Source: Mixophyes australis (lineage: Eukaryota > Chordata > Amphibia > Anura > Limnodynastidae). Taken from it: a stretch of DNA of 64,000 nt. Below, piece by piece: positions 22,325 to 34,436 of the stretch. The first letter of the stretch is position 1. Every line of letters starts with the position of its first letter. The stretch lies in contig JAVHZZ010000005.1 in NCBI GenBank assembly GCA_036250195.1, positions 132,457,199 to 132,521,198 on the forward strand. The letters are read 5' to 3'. The translations under genes and the position numbers were made by a program. Below the pieces are notes generated by a model. That model did no database searches and was not told the origin of the DNA. It saw nothing but the letters and a program-made list of their open reading frames with translations.

Positions 22325-22560
22325 TCAAGTATCAGAGCAAAGCCAGTGACACATTGAAGAGAACCTCTGAAGTGTACCCAGAAGTGGCGTCAATGGTGTA
22401 AGGCAGAAGTGCAAGCGAGGCAAAGGACCATGGTACTGGAGTGTGGAGAGCGGCCTGTTTGGATAAAGCTGAGTACATGACATAACGTGTACGCCATGGA
22501 TCCAGATGAAAGTCTATTTGCTGACAATGTTGCATTTACCTCCAAGGAAGCTGTCACATA
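22325..22560 (-). other. Conserved module of unknown function (B copy)
   Basis: The minus-strand stretch starting CTTCCTTGGAGGTAAATGC and including TGGATCCATGGCGTACACG is well matched in C (34770-34995, plus strand), including small open frames of 60 to 70 codons in both. Short conserved frames sharing TRYVMYSA suggest either coding or simple sequence kinship. I recognise no domain. Confidence 0.4.
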
Positions 22561-22820
22561 CAACACCCCCCCCCCCCTTAGTCCATTTAGAATACTCAAT
22601 GTCAGCATGCACCTAATACTGTGCATGTGAAGTATAGGCCGTGAGGCTTCTTGGATTTTCCCTCCAAATAAATATTTACTTTCAATACAGTATAAATCAG
22701 AGGGCATATTTTACAATATGGTTGAGCGTGTATAACAAATGCAAAATAAAAAAAAAAAGCATTGTGTCCCATTTCTTGTTAGGATAATGATTCCAGTCCA
22801 CACATTAGTTATGGGTATGC

Positions 22821-22885
22821 TCAGTATTTGAACTCATGTCTGCTGTGTTGTGAGTCCAAAGTGCTAACCAGTGAGCTACCTGTGA
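22821..22885 (-). other. tRNA-like module 5 in B
   Basis: On the minus strand, GGTAGCTCACTGGTTAGCAC (A-box), TTGGACTCACAA (anticodon-arm-like) and GAGTTCAAATAC (B-box). The C copy is at 34437-34500. Confidence 0.6.
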
Positions 22886-22997
22886 GATAGGTATTTTGTG
22901 AGAAATTTGTGTGAATAATGAAGAGTAGTATTAAGTGTGAGGTGTCTGTGTAGCACGCATGCTGTATTGTTGGTGTTGTCTGTGTATTTTCATGTCT

Positions 22998-23061
22998 CAG
23001 GTTGGGGTAGCGGGTAGCTGTCCCCATTTGCATACAGTCATTCCTGAGTTGTAATCCAGAC
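22998..23061 (+). other. tRNA-like module 6 in B
   Basis: On the plus strand, GGTTGGGGTAGCGGGTAGC (A-box-like) and CTGAGTTGTAATCC (B-box-like). The C copy, in the matching place, is at 34258-34325. The only module of the set on the opposite strand relative to the element. Confidence 0.5.
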
Positions 23062-23663
23062 AGAAACCCTTCCTCTGTGTGGAGGTTGTATATACACTCT
23101 TGTGTGTATCCTTTATGGAAGAGTATGCTATGCATTCATTTTGCTGAAAAGGCAAAGATGTATTCACACCACATACATTTTAATACATTCGTTATTCATG
23201 TGTTTTTAATGTAGCCATGTGCATGCATTTTGCATACTATACGGCGACTTGAAATCGAAGAAATCCTAAACACAGATCGTGAGCAATGTGTTTTTGACAA
23301 GTGTGTATTAGGTTAATTAGTAGCAAAGGAAAAACAACCGTCCAGAGTGTTGCACATCATTGTTATTTGTCAGTGATTAATGAGTAGAGAGCTATGTCGT
23401 AAAAATAAGCCCCAGGCATTTATGTTGTGTTGTGTGTAAACAAACTGTTGGGTCCCTCCCACAGTGGGCGTGAGGTTTGCATTGCTTGGCTTGTCGTCAA
23501 TCAGTTGAGAGCCGTCGCTTATGCGTGTAGCATGTTTAAAGATCCGCAGGTGGGTGTGTTTTCTAACGTTTGCGCTGCTTATTTCCGTCACTTAGACCAC
23601 ATGGGGGTGTGTTTTTGCTGTTTGAGGTGCTTATTTCGGTTTACGTCACTCAAAGTATGCAAC

Positions 23664-23704
23664 GCAGATGCGTATGCGTTTGCGAATTTTGATGAATCGG
23701 GCCC
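23664..23704 (-). repeat. Right terminal inverted repeat of B
   Basis: The exact complement of 7632-7672, followed by the CTG duplication at 23705-23707 and then ERV1 protease sequence. Confidence 0.93.
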
Positions 23705-23707
23705 CTG

Positions 23708-24194
23708 GTATTTCCAGCAACATCCCCTTTACTTGAGATGGACTGTGTTCTATAACAGTAGAGTGTAACATTACCCTTTGAGGGGTGTCTAATATGTCCT
23801 GCACCTCATGAGCGACCTTCTCGGGTATATCTAGGAACACACCATCTGAAGTACAGTATATGACACATCCCATTTTACATAACAAGTCTCTCCCTAGCAA
23901 GTTAGAAGGAGCCGCCGCAGCCAAGAAAAATGAATGCTTGGTATGCAGGGGCCCGATAGTAACTTCAACAGGTTTAGTTAGTGGATAATGTAACACTCCT
24001 CCCGTTACTCCCATAGCTGGAATAGTTTTACTGGTCACCTGTAGATTGAGAGGAGAGGTTATCACAGATCGGGCCGCCCCTGTATCTACAAGAAAGGTTT
24101 GTTTCATACCAGCTATGTCAACTATCATTGTTGGTTCTTCACTCTGACTCTCAGTTAACCTCACTGGCTGTAGATTACAGGTATGACCTGACCC
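23708..24194 (-). CDS. pro: ERV1 pro: retroviral aspartic protease, cut at its C-terminal side by B
   Basis: This is in frame with gag across one UAG codon (24197-24195), so it would be made by stop-codon readthrough as in MLV-type viruses. The active-site motif is FLVDTGA (about 24095-24075), followed by the flap-side SVITSPL and the LLGRDLL motif typical of retropepsins. The frame is open up to the boundary with element B at 23708. It processes Gag and Gag-Pol during particle maturation in the family. The host duplication CTG of element B lies inside the coding sequence. Confidence 0.88.
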
Positions 24195-25817
24195 CTAGCG
24201 CTGACTATCGTTTTCCCACGCAATATTTGCTGTTATAATATGTGCGGGTAGATGTGAGTCTTTTATTCTATGTGAGTCCTTCCTTGGAGGATATCTATGT
24301 GTCCCACCTCTAGGGTTGTATCGGTCTTTTTTACAATCCCTCCTAACGTGTCCTTTTTCATTACAATTGAAACATCTGATCACTCTATGTTTCTTATTAT
24401 GTGGGTTGTATGCTGGTGGTCGTGTATGCATCCCCTCTAGTGCCTGTATACTCACCGTCATTAACCTATCACTTTTCTCCTCCTTCTTTCTGAAAAGGTT
24501 TTTGTCATGCTCCACAGCAGACTCCCTAAGAGAATCTACTGTGATGCCTCTCCAATTAGGTAATGTGGTTTGTACTCTGGTTTTTAAATTTTCTCTAAGG
24601 CCATCCATTAATACTCCTACAGCTACTTCCCTATGATGTGGGTCCTCCCCTATGTTTGATATCCCAGTAAACTGTGTTATCGCTGCTATAGCTCTAATGA
24701 AGTAATCTGCTGCTGTCTCACTATCTTTCTGCTTGATGGTGAAAATTTTACTCCAATTCGTCACTACCGGAAAATAGATGACTAAATGTTTAACAATTTG
24801 TTCTAAATTTTCTTGGTTCATCTCATCAGTCAAGGTGTCATCTTCATCCAACACACAATCTTTAATACATTTTTGTATGTCAGTATGGGGAGGAAGACAC
24901 GCCCTCAACACTACACGCCAATCCTTATCGGTTGGTTCGTGTGCATTTCCTAAGTCTTTAACAAATTTCTGACACTTTGCCAACTCTTTTCTGGGATCTG
25001 GGAATTCAGTCATAATGGAACGTAATTCTGATCTAGTCCATGGACAATGCATTGTAACATTTCTTAAAGGAACTACACCATCCTTATCCGGTTTCCCATT
25101 GGGAACTGATATTGTGCGGACTGGGTACGCACCCACTGGTTCACTGTTTTCAGAAGTCACTACCGGATCTGCTGTTTTAAGATTTAGAACGCTATCACTC
25201 CTAGTGATCACACTACTCTCACCTATCTCAGCCATTGCTCCTTTCCCATACTTACGCTGAACCTCTAGCATATTAACAGCATGAGCAATGGCCGAAATCA
25301 CAGTGGGTTCATCTTCATCTTCTGATACACTTGTTTTAAACTGGCTTAAAACAGGATACAATTTAGCAATTTCTCTTTATTCTTTTTTAATAACGGCTGT
25401 ACCTACCCCTCCCGCCACATAAGGTGGCGGGGGTGCGCTTGCGCAGAGTACGCCACGCTTCTCAACGGGTACTTCCGCCCTGCGCGCGCTTTTAGCCACG
25501 CCTACTTCCGCTGTGCATTCGCTGCTCTGCCACGTGTTACCTTCCATTTACCACAATTTTAAACAATCATTATGTCTATTTCTCTTTTTCGTTGACTTAA
25601 TCAACCATACTTTATCTTTTACAGTATTTAGTACCTCTGCATTAAAACTTCCTATTGTTGGGAAAGGCCTATCACAATCTTTGGTCATCTTGACCCACGT
25701 GTCGCAATACGCAGTTGCGTATGCACCATATTTCTTACACATGAGAATTCTCACTGAACCAATAGGAACTTCCTTAGGCAGTACACTGGCCATCTCTAGC
25801 GTATGCTTAGCACCCAT
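24195..25817 (-). pseudogene. gag: ERV1 gag with two nonsense codons
   Basis: One reading frame of 541 codons starts at Met-Gly-Ala (25817), the context for N-terminal myristoylation of a matrix domain. It is broken by in-frame stops at 25548-25550 and near 25380; otherwise the frame is kept to the UAG at 24195. The capsid-like region lies about 25040-24600. The nucleocapsid part has one CCHC zinc knuckle (C-F-N-C...G-H...D-C, about 24375-24335) followed by a basic stretch. Gag forms the virion shell and packages the genome. The stop is UAG followed by GGG, similar to the MLV-type readthrough context, and pro continues in the same frame. Confidence 0.92.
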
Positions 25818-26761
25818 GTTGAATCAACACCAATCTATGCAGACCACTTTCAGCAATTTGCTACAAACACTCTACCGCTAGAGATCTCTTACTGGCTGTG
25901 GACGTATTTGCTCAAGCCGCGTCCACTCGCTTCCTCTTGTACTAAACAAGGACCCCTAACACAGACAATATCACTGTGGGACCCAAGGGCTATCAGCTCC
26001 TCGATACCCTGGCTAAACAACAAAAATCTGTTGAGTTTATTATAACTGGGAGAACAAAGTCGATACAATCAACCAGCCTTTGCAATATAATTCCTCCTAG
26101 CTGCTTCACAAATTCGCACTAACGAATGTCGTGCGGTTAGATCGCACTGCCTACCAATACTAATTATTAGCAAACCTTGCGATCTATTGGTAGCGCTTTG
26201 CGAAAACCTGGTTTTCGCCTTCGGTATACCTGCCCTGTATACTGGCCTTCAGTTGGGCAACCTGCCTCGTCAGACAGAAACTGAGCACAATGAATAATAA
26301 ACAGTGTATCTACGTTACAAAATCACACACTATACACCTTTTCTGCGCAGAAAATCAAAAGTTCCCAACAACAGTAATAATGTCTCAGAGGCTTTCACAA
26401 GTAATTATACTATGCACATATAATAACTATCAAGACGATTGTTTAACCACGTGGAAAATCTACCGGAAGTTGGCGTACGCACAGCAGGAAATACACATAC
26501 GCTATGCAATGCAATACAGTTAAAACGCACAATGACAGTAAAAAGAAACAGTTTTCTTATTTGTCCCTAGGTTCTAGTTAGCGTGCCTTAGACAATGCAA
26601 AACGGACATTCGGTTTCACAACACAGAGTAAAATTCAGATTTTGAACACATTGCGTTCTTACCCGTATATGACGCGTATCCACCCTTTGTTGCGGAACCG
26701 AAATCTGTTGGTCTTGCGTATCATCGGCAATGAAACCTCCAAAGCTCACGAGCCCCCAAAT
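25818..26761 (-). other. ERV1 primer site and long 5' leader
   Basis: Reading leftwards from the LTR, TTTGGGGGCTCGTGAGC (26761 downwards) is a tRNA-Pro-type primer site. A leader of about 940 nt before the gag ATG follows, as expected to hold the packaging signal. It matches the leader of ERV3 (44020-45033). Confidence 0.85.
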
Positions 26762-27601
26762 TGTTAAGTGCGTATTGTCGCTAACCAATAACGATTGTTG
26801 AACCTCGATTTGTGTTTCCAACGCACAAAGATTTATTCGCAAAAAGGAGTATAATATGTTCAAGCGAATTGATAATAAATACAGCCGTTACTTATCGCAG
26901 GCGCTCTGGATCCAGTGTGCAGTCATTCAATCCTGAAGTCTGGGGACAAGATGTCTGAACACTAGATGTGAAGCTGCTGCTTATATGCACACAGAAATAC
27001 AGTAATACAATGAAGATGGTATAGCTTGCTTCTATTGGTCCAGGTTTCAGGAAGGTCTAAGGGGTTGTCAATCATTGGCTAGTTCATCCTAAGGAATCAA
27101 AAGGAGGGGGTCATCTCTCCAGGGGGTATGCTCGGCTCTTCCCGCCAAGATTCCTTAGTATTAAGTAGTTCATAATTCCCTATCATTCATAACTTGCGTA
27201 TGCACTCTGCGATTCCTTCACAGAGTGAACCAAACAGTAGGAAATGTTAAGAGGTTTATTAGGCTATCACTCATGATATGATTCCTTCAACCTGTTCCGT
27301 ATATTTCACTAATATGCATGTAACTTTAATATAACACATAAATACCACTATATTTCGACATAACTGACTATGTGTTGCAACTACCATTAATGTATACTAT
27401 TTTATAAGTATGCGTGTTTGTGCGAATGTATGGTAAAAGACCAATTACTGTTGCTGCCACGTGTAGTAGCTGCGTATGCCCTTTCACGCCGTAGCGTGCC
27501 CTTGTACGCCGTAGCATACCGTACGCATCTTTTCAGACAAAGACAACCAAGTTTGCTCGATTTTAATTGAGATGACTTTATCCAATTTGCTGACTTCGAC
27601 A
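26762..27601 (-). repeat. ERV1 5' LTR
   Basis: 840 bp, starts TGTCGAAGTCAGC (27601) and ends CTTAACA (26762). It contains CATATAAGC (TATA-like) and an AATAAA near 26833. It is complete, whereas the other LTR of this provirus is only a stub. Confidence 0.93.
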
Positions 27602-28323
27602 GCGAACTTCCGGTAGATTTCCACGTGGTTAAACAATCATTTTGATAGTTGTTATACATGCATAGTATAATTACTTGTTAAAACCTCTGGGACATTATTA
27701 CTATTGTTGGGAACTTTGATTTTCTGCACAGAAAAGGTGTATGTCGTGTGATTTGTTGACTTTAAATAAACTAAGGTTTGATCTATTGTTGAAAAGAGTG
27801 TCAGTTGCTGTCTGACGAGGCAGGTGCCCAACTGGTGTACGGTATACAAGGCAGGTATACCGGGGGCGGAAACTAAGCGAGTTTTCATGACGTGCACCCA
27901 AGGGTAATCGCATCGCTTACTGATAAGCTTTAAGCGTTGCGATTGCACCGCACGGCAAGGAAAGCTGTGATTGCGACTTGGGGGTAACGGGGAAGAATTA
28001 CATTGGTAAGGCTGGTAATTGACTTTACCGAATGCTGCCAGGCATAATAAACTCAACAGATTTTGTTGGAGAGTCAGGGGTAATCGAGGAGATGATAACC
28101 CTTTAGTCCGCATTGATATTTCTGTATTAGGGTTCCTCGTTCCATACGAGAGGAAGCAAGTGGACGCGTCTTGTAGCAAATACGTTCACAGGCCAGTAAA
28201 ATATCTCTAGCGGTAGATTGCGGGTAGCAGAGTGTTGAAATTAGTGGCAGGATATTGTGATATTTCTGGAACCCTATTTTTGTGGCAGGATATTGTGATA
28301 TTACTGGGATCCTATTGTTCAAC
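27602..28323 (+). other. ERV2 5' leader, second part
   Basis: This begins with the GCGA duplicate and continues the leader left off at 3365. Pieces match ERV3 44307-45033. A 40-bp direct repeat (GTGGCAGGATATTGTGATATT) occurs at about 28240 and 28281, just before the gag start. Confidence 0.85.
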
Positions 28324-30168
28324 ATGGGTGCTAAGCAGACGCTAGAGATGGCCGAGGTACTGCCTAAGGAAGGGTCTATTGGTTCAGCGAGATTTCTCAT
28401 GTGTAAGAAATACGGTGCATACGCAACTGCGTATTGCAACACGTGGGTCAAGATGACCAAAGATTGTGTTAGGCCTTTCCCAACAATAGGGAGTTTTAAT
28501 GCAAAATAACGTAAAAGATAAAGTGTGGTTGATTAAGTCAACAAAAGTGAGAAATAGACATAATGGGGGGTATTCAATTGTTGCTTTTAACGCGCTAAAA
28601 CAAAAAAAAATGAGCGCTCTAAAAATATTACCGTTAATACGGTAATATGCGCGTAAATACCGTTAATACGGTAGTCTACTCGCTGAATTTCATCTCACAG
28701 CTCAGGGAGCTGCGAGATGAAATTTAGCGAGTAATTACCGTATTAACGCTAATATTTTTAGAGCACTCATTTTTTTTGTTTTAGCGCGTTAACGGCAACA
28801 ATTGAATACCCCCCATGATTGTTTAAAATTGTGGCAAATGGAAGGCAACACGTGGCAGAGCAGCGAGTGCACAGCAGAAGTAGGCGTGGCGAAAAGCGCG
28901 CACACAACGGAAGTAGCCATTGAGAAGCGTGGAGAACTCAGCGCAACCGCGCCCTCGCCACCCTATGTGGCTGGGGGAGTAAGTACAGCCGTTATTAAAA
29001 ATGAAAAAAAGGAAATTGCTAAGTTATATCCTGTTTTAAGTCAGTTTAAAGCAAGTGTTTCTGAAGAAGAAGATGAACTCACGGTAATTTCAGCCATTGC
29101 CCATGCTGTTAATATGTTAGAGGTTCAGCGTAAGTATGGAAAGGGGACAATGGCTGAGATAGGGGAGAGTAGTGTGAGCACTAGGAGAGACAATATTCAA
29201 AGTACTGAAGTAGCTAACCCTGAAGATAGTGAACCAGTGGGTACGTACCAAGTCCGCACAATATCAGTTCCCAATGGGAAGGCGGATAAGGATGGTGTAG
29301 TTCCTTTAAGAAATGTTACAATGCATTGTCCCTGGACTAGATCAGAATTACGTTCCATTATGACTGAATTCCCAGATCCTAGAAAAGAGTTGGCTAAGTG
29401 TCAGCAGTTTGTTAAAGACTTGGGAAATGCACACGAACCAACCGATAAGGATTGGCGTGTAGTGTTGAGGGTGTGTCTTCCTTCCAATACTAACGTACAA
29501 CAATTTATTAAAGATTGTTTGTTGGATGAAGATGACACCTTAACAGATGAGATTAATCAAGAGAATATAGAACAGATTGTCAAACATTTAGCCATCTATT
29601 TTCCAGTAGTAGCGAATTGGAATAAGATTTTCACCATAAAACAAAAAGATAGTGAAACAGCATCAGATTACTTTAGTAGAGCTATAGCAGCGATAACACG
29701 GTTCACTGGGATATCAAACATAGGTGAGGACCCACATCACATGGAAGTAGCTGTAGGAGTACTAATAAATGGTCTTGGGGAAAATTTAAAAACCAGAGTA
29801 CAAACCTAGCTAATTGGAGAGGCATCACGGTAGATTCACTTAGGGAGTCTGCTGTGGAGCATTATAAAAATATCTTTAGGAAAAAGGAAGAAAAAAAGTT
29901 GGTGACGGTGAGTATACAAGCATTAGAGGGAATGCATACACAACCACCAGCCTATAACCCACATAACAGGAAACGCAGAATGTTGAGATGTTATAATTGC
30001 AAAGAAGAAGGACATATGAGGAAAGATTGTACTAAGGGAAGATATAATCCTAATGAAGGGTCGCATAGATATCCTCCAAGGAGGGATTCACATAGACTAG
30101 AAGACTCACACCTGCCCGCGCATATTACAGCAGCAAATGCTGCGCGGGAAAGCAATAGTCAGCGCTAG
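28324..30168 (+). pseudogene. gag: ERV2 gag, broken
   Basis: It starts Met-Gly-Ala at 28324, the homologue of the ERV1 and ERV3 starts. The frame stops at 28507-28509 after a small deletion, is then interrupted by a MITE (28565-28814), reopens about 28815-29809, and breaks again at about 29806-29820. The nucleocapsid part (29854-30168) has one CCHC knuckle (C-Y-N-C...G-H...D-C, about 29992-30035). The gag stop is UAG at 30166-30168 followed by GGG, as in ERV1. Confidence 0.92.
28565..28814. mobile_element. MITE inserted in ERV2 gag (250 bp)
   Basis: The ends are GGGGGGTATTCAATTG and its complement, and the interior is a long hairpin rich in ACGGTAAT words. The empty site is visible in ERV1 (complement of about 25555), and the duplicated target is AT (or ATG with one fewer G), so the superfamily is uncertain. 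Confidence 0.9.
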
Positions 30169-33100
30169 GGGTCAGGTAATACCTGTAGTCTACAGCCAGT
30201 GAGGTTAACTGAGAGTCTGAGAGAAGAACCAACAATGACAGTTGACATAGCTGGTAGGAAGCAAACCTTATTTTGTAGATACAGGGGCGGCCAGATCTGT
30301 GATAACCTCTCCTTTTAAACTACAGGTGACCAGTAAAACTATTCCAGCTCTGGGTGTAACAGGAGGAGTGTTACATTATCCTCTAACTAGACCCGCTGAA
30401 GTTACTATCGGGCCCCTGCATACTAAGCATTCGTTTCTCTTAGCTGCAGCTGCTCCTACTAACTTGCTAGGGAGAGACTTGTTATGTAAAATGGGATGTG
30501 TCATATACTGTACTTCAGATGGTGTGTTCTTAGATATACCAGAGAAGGTCGTGCATGAGGTACAGGATATATTGGACACCCCTCAAAGGTTAATGTTGCA
30601 CTCTACCGTTGTAGAACAAAGTCCATCTCAAGTAAAGGGGATGTTGTTGGAAATACCAGGTTCACTATGAACCAGAGATGGACAGGACACTGGATTGATG
30701 GCAAACGTAGCCCCTGTCATGGTTAATCTAAAAAGTGGTAGGATAGCTCCAAAAATCCCACAGTACCCATTGAAACCGGAGGTTGAATTAGGGGTATATC
30801 CTGTTATTGAAGGGCTGTTGCAACAAGGGATTTTAATTCGTACATCGAGCACAGCAAATAGTCCCATTTTCCCTGTGAAGAAGAGTGGGGGGAGGGGCTA
30901 TAGATTAGTCCAGGACTTAAGGGGAATTAATAAAGTTGTTGAGAGCCAATTCCCCGTAGTGCCGAATCCAGCTGTCATCCTCATGCAGATTCCTCCATCT
31001 GCTAGTCATTTTACTGTCATTGATCTATGTTCTGCTTTCTTCTCAGTCCCTCTTCACCCTGACTGCCAATACCTATTTGCATTCTCCTACCGGGGAATGC
31101 AATACACATGGACCAGACTTCCCCAGGGGTTCATTGACAGCCCCAGTATTTTCTCCCAAGCCTTACATAACTGTTTGCAATCTTTTCAACCCTGCAATGG
31201 GTCTGTTCTAATTCAATATGTGGACGATTTGTTGCAGTGCTCTGATTCTTTTATGTCATGTTTACATGATACTAAATTGTTGTTGCTCCATCTCTCACAA
31301 ACAGGGCACAAGGTGGCAAAGGACAAGTTACAGCCATGACAGACTAAGGTCAAATACTTAGGGCACTGTCTCACCCAGGGGCAAAGACATCTGACGACTG
31401 ACAGAATAGAGGCCATACAACACATGACTCTGCCGCAGAGCCAGAAGCAAATTCGTACCTTCTTGGGGATGTGTGGATACTGTAGATCTTGGATCCCAGG
31501 TTTTTCTATTCCGGCATTACCATTGCAGGAGCTAGTCTCTTCCTCGAAACCAGAACGTGTCGTACACACAGAAGAGTCAGAGCAAGCGTTCTTTAATCTC
31601 AAAGATTGTCTGACTAGAGCACCTGCATTGGAAATACCTGATTATGAAAAGCCTTTTGAACTATACTGTACGGAAGCTGATGGTTGTGCAGCAGGTGTCC
31701 TCACACAGAAACATGTTGACGCTAGCAGAATGGTAGCATACTACAGTGCACAATTGGACGCTGTGGCTAGATCACTCTCAACATGTCTCAGAAGTGTAGC
31801 AGCAACTGCTCTTCTGGTAAGTAGGAGTGAGGACGTAGTATTAGGACATAATTCAACTGTTTATACACCCCATGCTGTATCAGCTCTGTTAAATTCAGCT
31901 CAAACTAGACATGTTTCTTCAGCTAGATTCACAAAGTGGGAACTAGCTCTGATGGCACCCTCAAACATCACCATCAAACGATGTAGCACCTTAAATCCAG
32001 CTACATACCTTCCATATGTGTCTCTAGAGACACATAGGGTGGGAGGGGAGGAGACCCTGGTTGATGATGAGTTAGGCAAGAGTACTGATACGCATGATTG
32101 TATGGAACACCTGAACCAGACCTTTACTGCAAGGCCCGACATACGTAACACCCCCTTAGAAAATGTGGATTTTATGTTTTATACAGACAGGAGTTGTCAT
32201 AGACAGACAGACAGAGACGGGAGAACTATATACTGGTTACGCTGTTGTAGACGATCAGGATGTGGTAGAAGCTGAACCCCTTGACCCACCTCACTGAGCA
32301 CAAGTGGTGGAACTAGTAGCATTAAGGAGAGCGTGTGAGTTGGCAGAAGGTAAATCAGCTAATATATATACTGACTCTAGGTACGCCTTCAGGGTAGTGC
32401 ATAATTTTGGGGCCTTTTGGTGTCTTAGAAACTTTACGACAGCAGCAGGTACGCCAGTGGCACACTCACAACACATAAAAAGACTTTTGACAACGATACA
32501 GTTACCCAAGACGGTAGCCGTCGTAAAGTGCAAAGCCCATACCTCTGAAGAAGACCCGGTGTCATTGGGCAATAATAGGGCGGATGAAGCTGCTAAATGG
32601 GCAGCAGGGCAACCTATGACTGTATCCACCGAAACTATGATGGTTTTTCAGACATTAGACATGCAGAAATTAATTGAAATGCAGGATTTGTGTTCCCTGC
32701 AGGAAAAGGCGGTCTGGAAGGCGAAGGGATGTGGTCAAGAGTCCTCAGGACTCTGGAGGGATGGACAAGGTAAGCCTGTAGCTTCCAAACATATTATCCA
32801 AGACTGGCTGAATAAGCACACGGTCTGACTCACCTGGGTAAAGAAGGTATGTGCAAACTGGTGAGAGCACACTGGTGTGCTCCTAGATTTTCCCCTCAGG
32901 CTGGTAAAAAAGCAATGTCATGTCTTACTTGTTTGAGGAAAAATGTCGGGAAAACTATTCCAACAGAGCCATCCCACATCCCTCCTACAGACGGACCTTT
33001 TCAGGTAATATAATTTGACTATATCCAATTACCACCATGCAGGAATCTAAAGTATGTGTTAGTATGTTTTGATGTGTTTTCCGGTTGGGTAGAAGCATAT

Positions 33101-33618
33101 CCAGCAGCCACTAATACTGCTGTGTTCACTGCAAAGAAAATTGTACAAGACTTTGTATGTAGGTTCGGTATCCCTAGAATCATTGAAAGTGATAGGGGTA
33201 CCCACTTTACTGGTGATATCTTCCAAAATGTGTAAGCTCATGGGAATCAGTAGCAGGCTTCACACCCCTTACCGACCACAAGCCAGTGGTAAGGTGGAAA
33301 GAGTAAATGGTACTATAAAGAACAAGCTTGGTAAGATAATGGCTGAAACTGGGTTGGCATGGCCTGAAGCTTTGCCACTAGTCCTCCATAGCATTCGAAC
33401 CACTCCTAGACCTCCTCTTAATCTGTCCCCCTTTGAGATACTGTTCGGCCGACAACCTTATTTGATCGTGAGTCCACAAGACGACTTGAAGTGTAATAAT
33501 GAAGTGACTGTACAATATGTTATAAATATGAGCAGACAGCTAAAGCAACAAAAAAAACCTAAAAATTCTGTCACCTGGTATGCCAGAAACGAACTGTCAT
33601 GATGTTGAACCTGGGGAC
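30169..33618 (+). pseudogene. pol: ERV2 pro-pol, broken
   Basis: Protease follows gag after the UAG. Its active-site region (about 30262-30295) is frameshifted relative to ERV1, then open to 30670. RT is open 30695-31339 with YVDD at 31217-31228 and ends at a TGA where ERV1 has Cys. RNase H runs 31424-32275 and 32304-32600. The integrase zinc region spans 32760-32960 and the core 33050-33600, split by frameshifts near 32780-32830 and 33225. The gene is interrupted at 33621 by element C, and its last part lies at 53764-53985. Domain order and motifs are gammaretrovirus-like. It is not functional. Confidence 0.93.
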
Positions 33619-33621
33619 TAT

Positions 33622-33663
33622 GGGCCTGATTCATCAAGGTACGCAAACGCATACGCATCTGCC
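33622..33663 (+). repeat. Left terminal inverted repeat of C
   Basis: About 40 bp, inverted match to 53720-53760 with few differences. Shares the GCAAACGCATACGCATCTG core with B. Confidence 0.9.
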
Positions 33664-34257
33664 TTGCATACTTTGAGTGACGCAAACCGATATGCGAGTG
33701 AAATAATCACCTCAAACAGCAAAACACACCCCCTTGTGGTCCATTACAACTAAGTGACAGAAATAAGCAGTGCAAACGTTAGAAAATACACCCACCTGCG
33801 GATCTTTTAACATGCTACATGCACAAGCGACGGCTCTCAACTGATTGACGGCAAGCTAAGCAATGCATACTTCACGCCCACTGTGGGAGGGGCCCATAGT
33901 TTGTTTGTGCATAACACAACACAAAAGTCTGGGGCTTATTTTTACCAGATAGCTGTTTACTCATTAATCACTCACAAACAACAATGATGTGGAACGCTCT
34001 GAACGATTGTTTTTCCCTTGCTACTAATTAGCGTAATACACAATTTTAACAAATACATAGCTCACGATCTTTGTGTTGAGGATTTCAAGTCACTGTATAG
34101 TATGCAAAATGCATGTACATGGCTACATTAAAAACACATGAATAACGAATGTATTAAAATGTATGTCGTGTAAATGCATCTTGCCTTTTCTGCAAAATGC
34201 ATAGCATACTCTTCCATAAAGGATACACACATACAACTTCCACACAGAGGAAGGGTT

Positions 34258-34325
34258 TCTGTCTGGATTAGAACTCATGAGTGACTGTATGGAAAGTGGG
34301 ACAGCTACCCACTAGGCCAACCTGA
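34258..34325 (-). other. tRNA-like module 6 in C
   Basis: On the minus strand, TTGGCCTAGTGGGTAGC (A-box) and CATGAGTTCTAATCC (B-box). Matches B 22998-23061 and is the better preserved copy. Confidence 0.55.
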
Positions 34326-34436
34326 GATTTGAAAAAACCCAGACAACACCAACCATACAGCATGCGTGCTACACAGGCAACTGACACTTAATACTACTCT
34401 TCATTATTCACACAAATTACTCACAAAATATTCATC

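Larger units (their letters stand above)
21932..23663. other. Right part of B: non-coding backbone
   Basis: This matches C (33663-35419) in inverted order. It contains a module at 22325-22560, two tRNA-like modules (22821-22885 and 22998-23061), a C run at 22567-22578, and the right subterminal part (23220-23663) with GTTTGCGCTGC and GTGACGTAAAC-type words next to the terminal repeat. Confidence 0.6.
7632..23704. mobile_element. Giant Harbinger-like transposon B (16,073 bp)
   Basis: The ends are perfect 41-bp inverted repeats (7632-7672 and 23664-23704) starting GGGCCCGATTCATC. The flanks carry a 3-bp duplication CTG (7629-7631 and 23705-23707), and ERV2 at 30657-30664 shows the empty site with one CTG. 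GGGCC termini and a 3-bp TSD fit the PIF/Harbinger superfamily. Contents left to right: GC-rich subterminal part, 41-bp minisatellite, three tRNA-like modules, two-exon unit (11777-12413), MITEs, Myb/SANT gene (17945-15965, minus), acidic Myb-like gene (19174-21931, plus), tRNA-derived SINE, conserved module, two tRNA-like modules. No transposase is seen inside, so movement must have been in trans or the gene was lost. Confidence 0.9.
3366..27601 (-). mobile_element. Provirus ERV1 (minus strand), nested in ERV2 leader
   Basis: A close relative of ERV2 inserted in opposite orientation. Boundaries are set by a GCGA duplication (3362-3365 and 27602-27605); the intact leader of ERV3 has a single copy at the matching point (CGTACGCGAACTTCC near 44305). 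The order along the minus strand is 5' LTR 27601-26762, leader, gag 25817-24195, pro 24194-23708, giant element B (23704-7632), RT-RNase H-integrase 7628-4556, env 4498-3368, then only a 76-bp stub of the 3' LTR. About 1.5 kb covering the Env transmembrane part and most of the 3' LTR is deleted. Confidence 0.93.

Noticed and set aside
7627..23709. 5-bp target duplication (CCTGG) for B
   Set aside because: It works numerically, but a 3-bp CTG duplication with a perfect GGGCCCGATTC end explains the same bases and also fits C (TAT) and two MITEs; 3 bp matches Harbinger.
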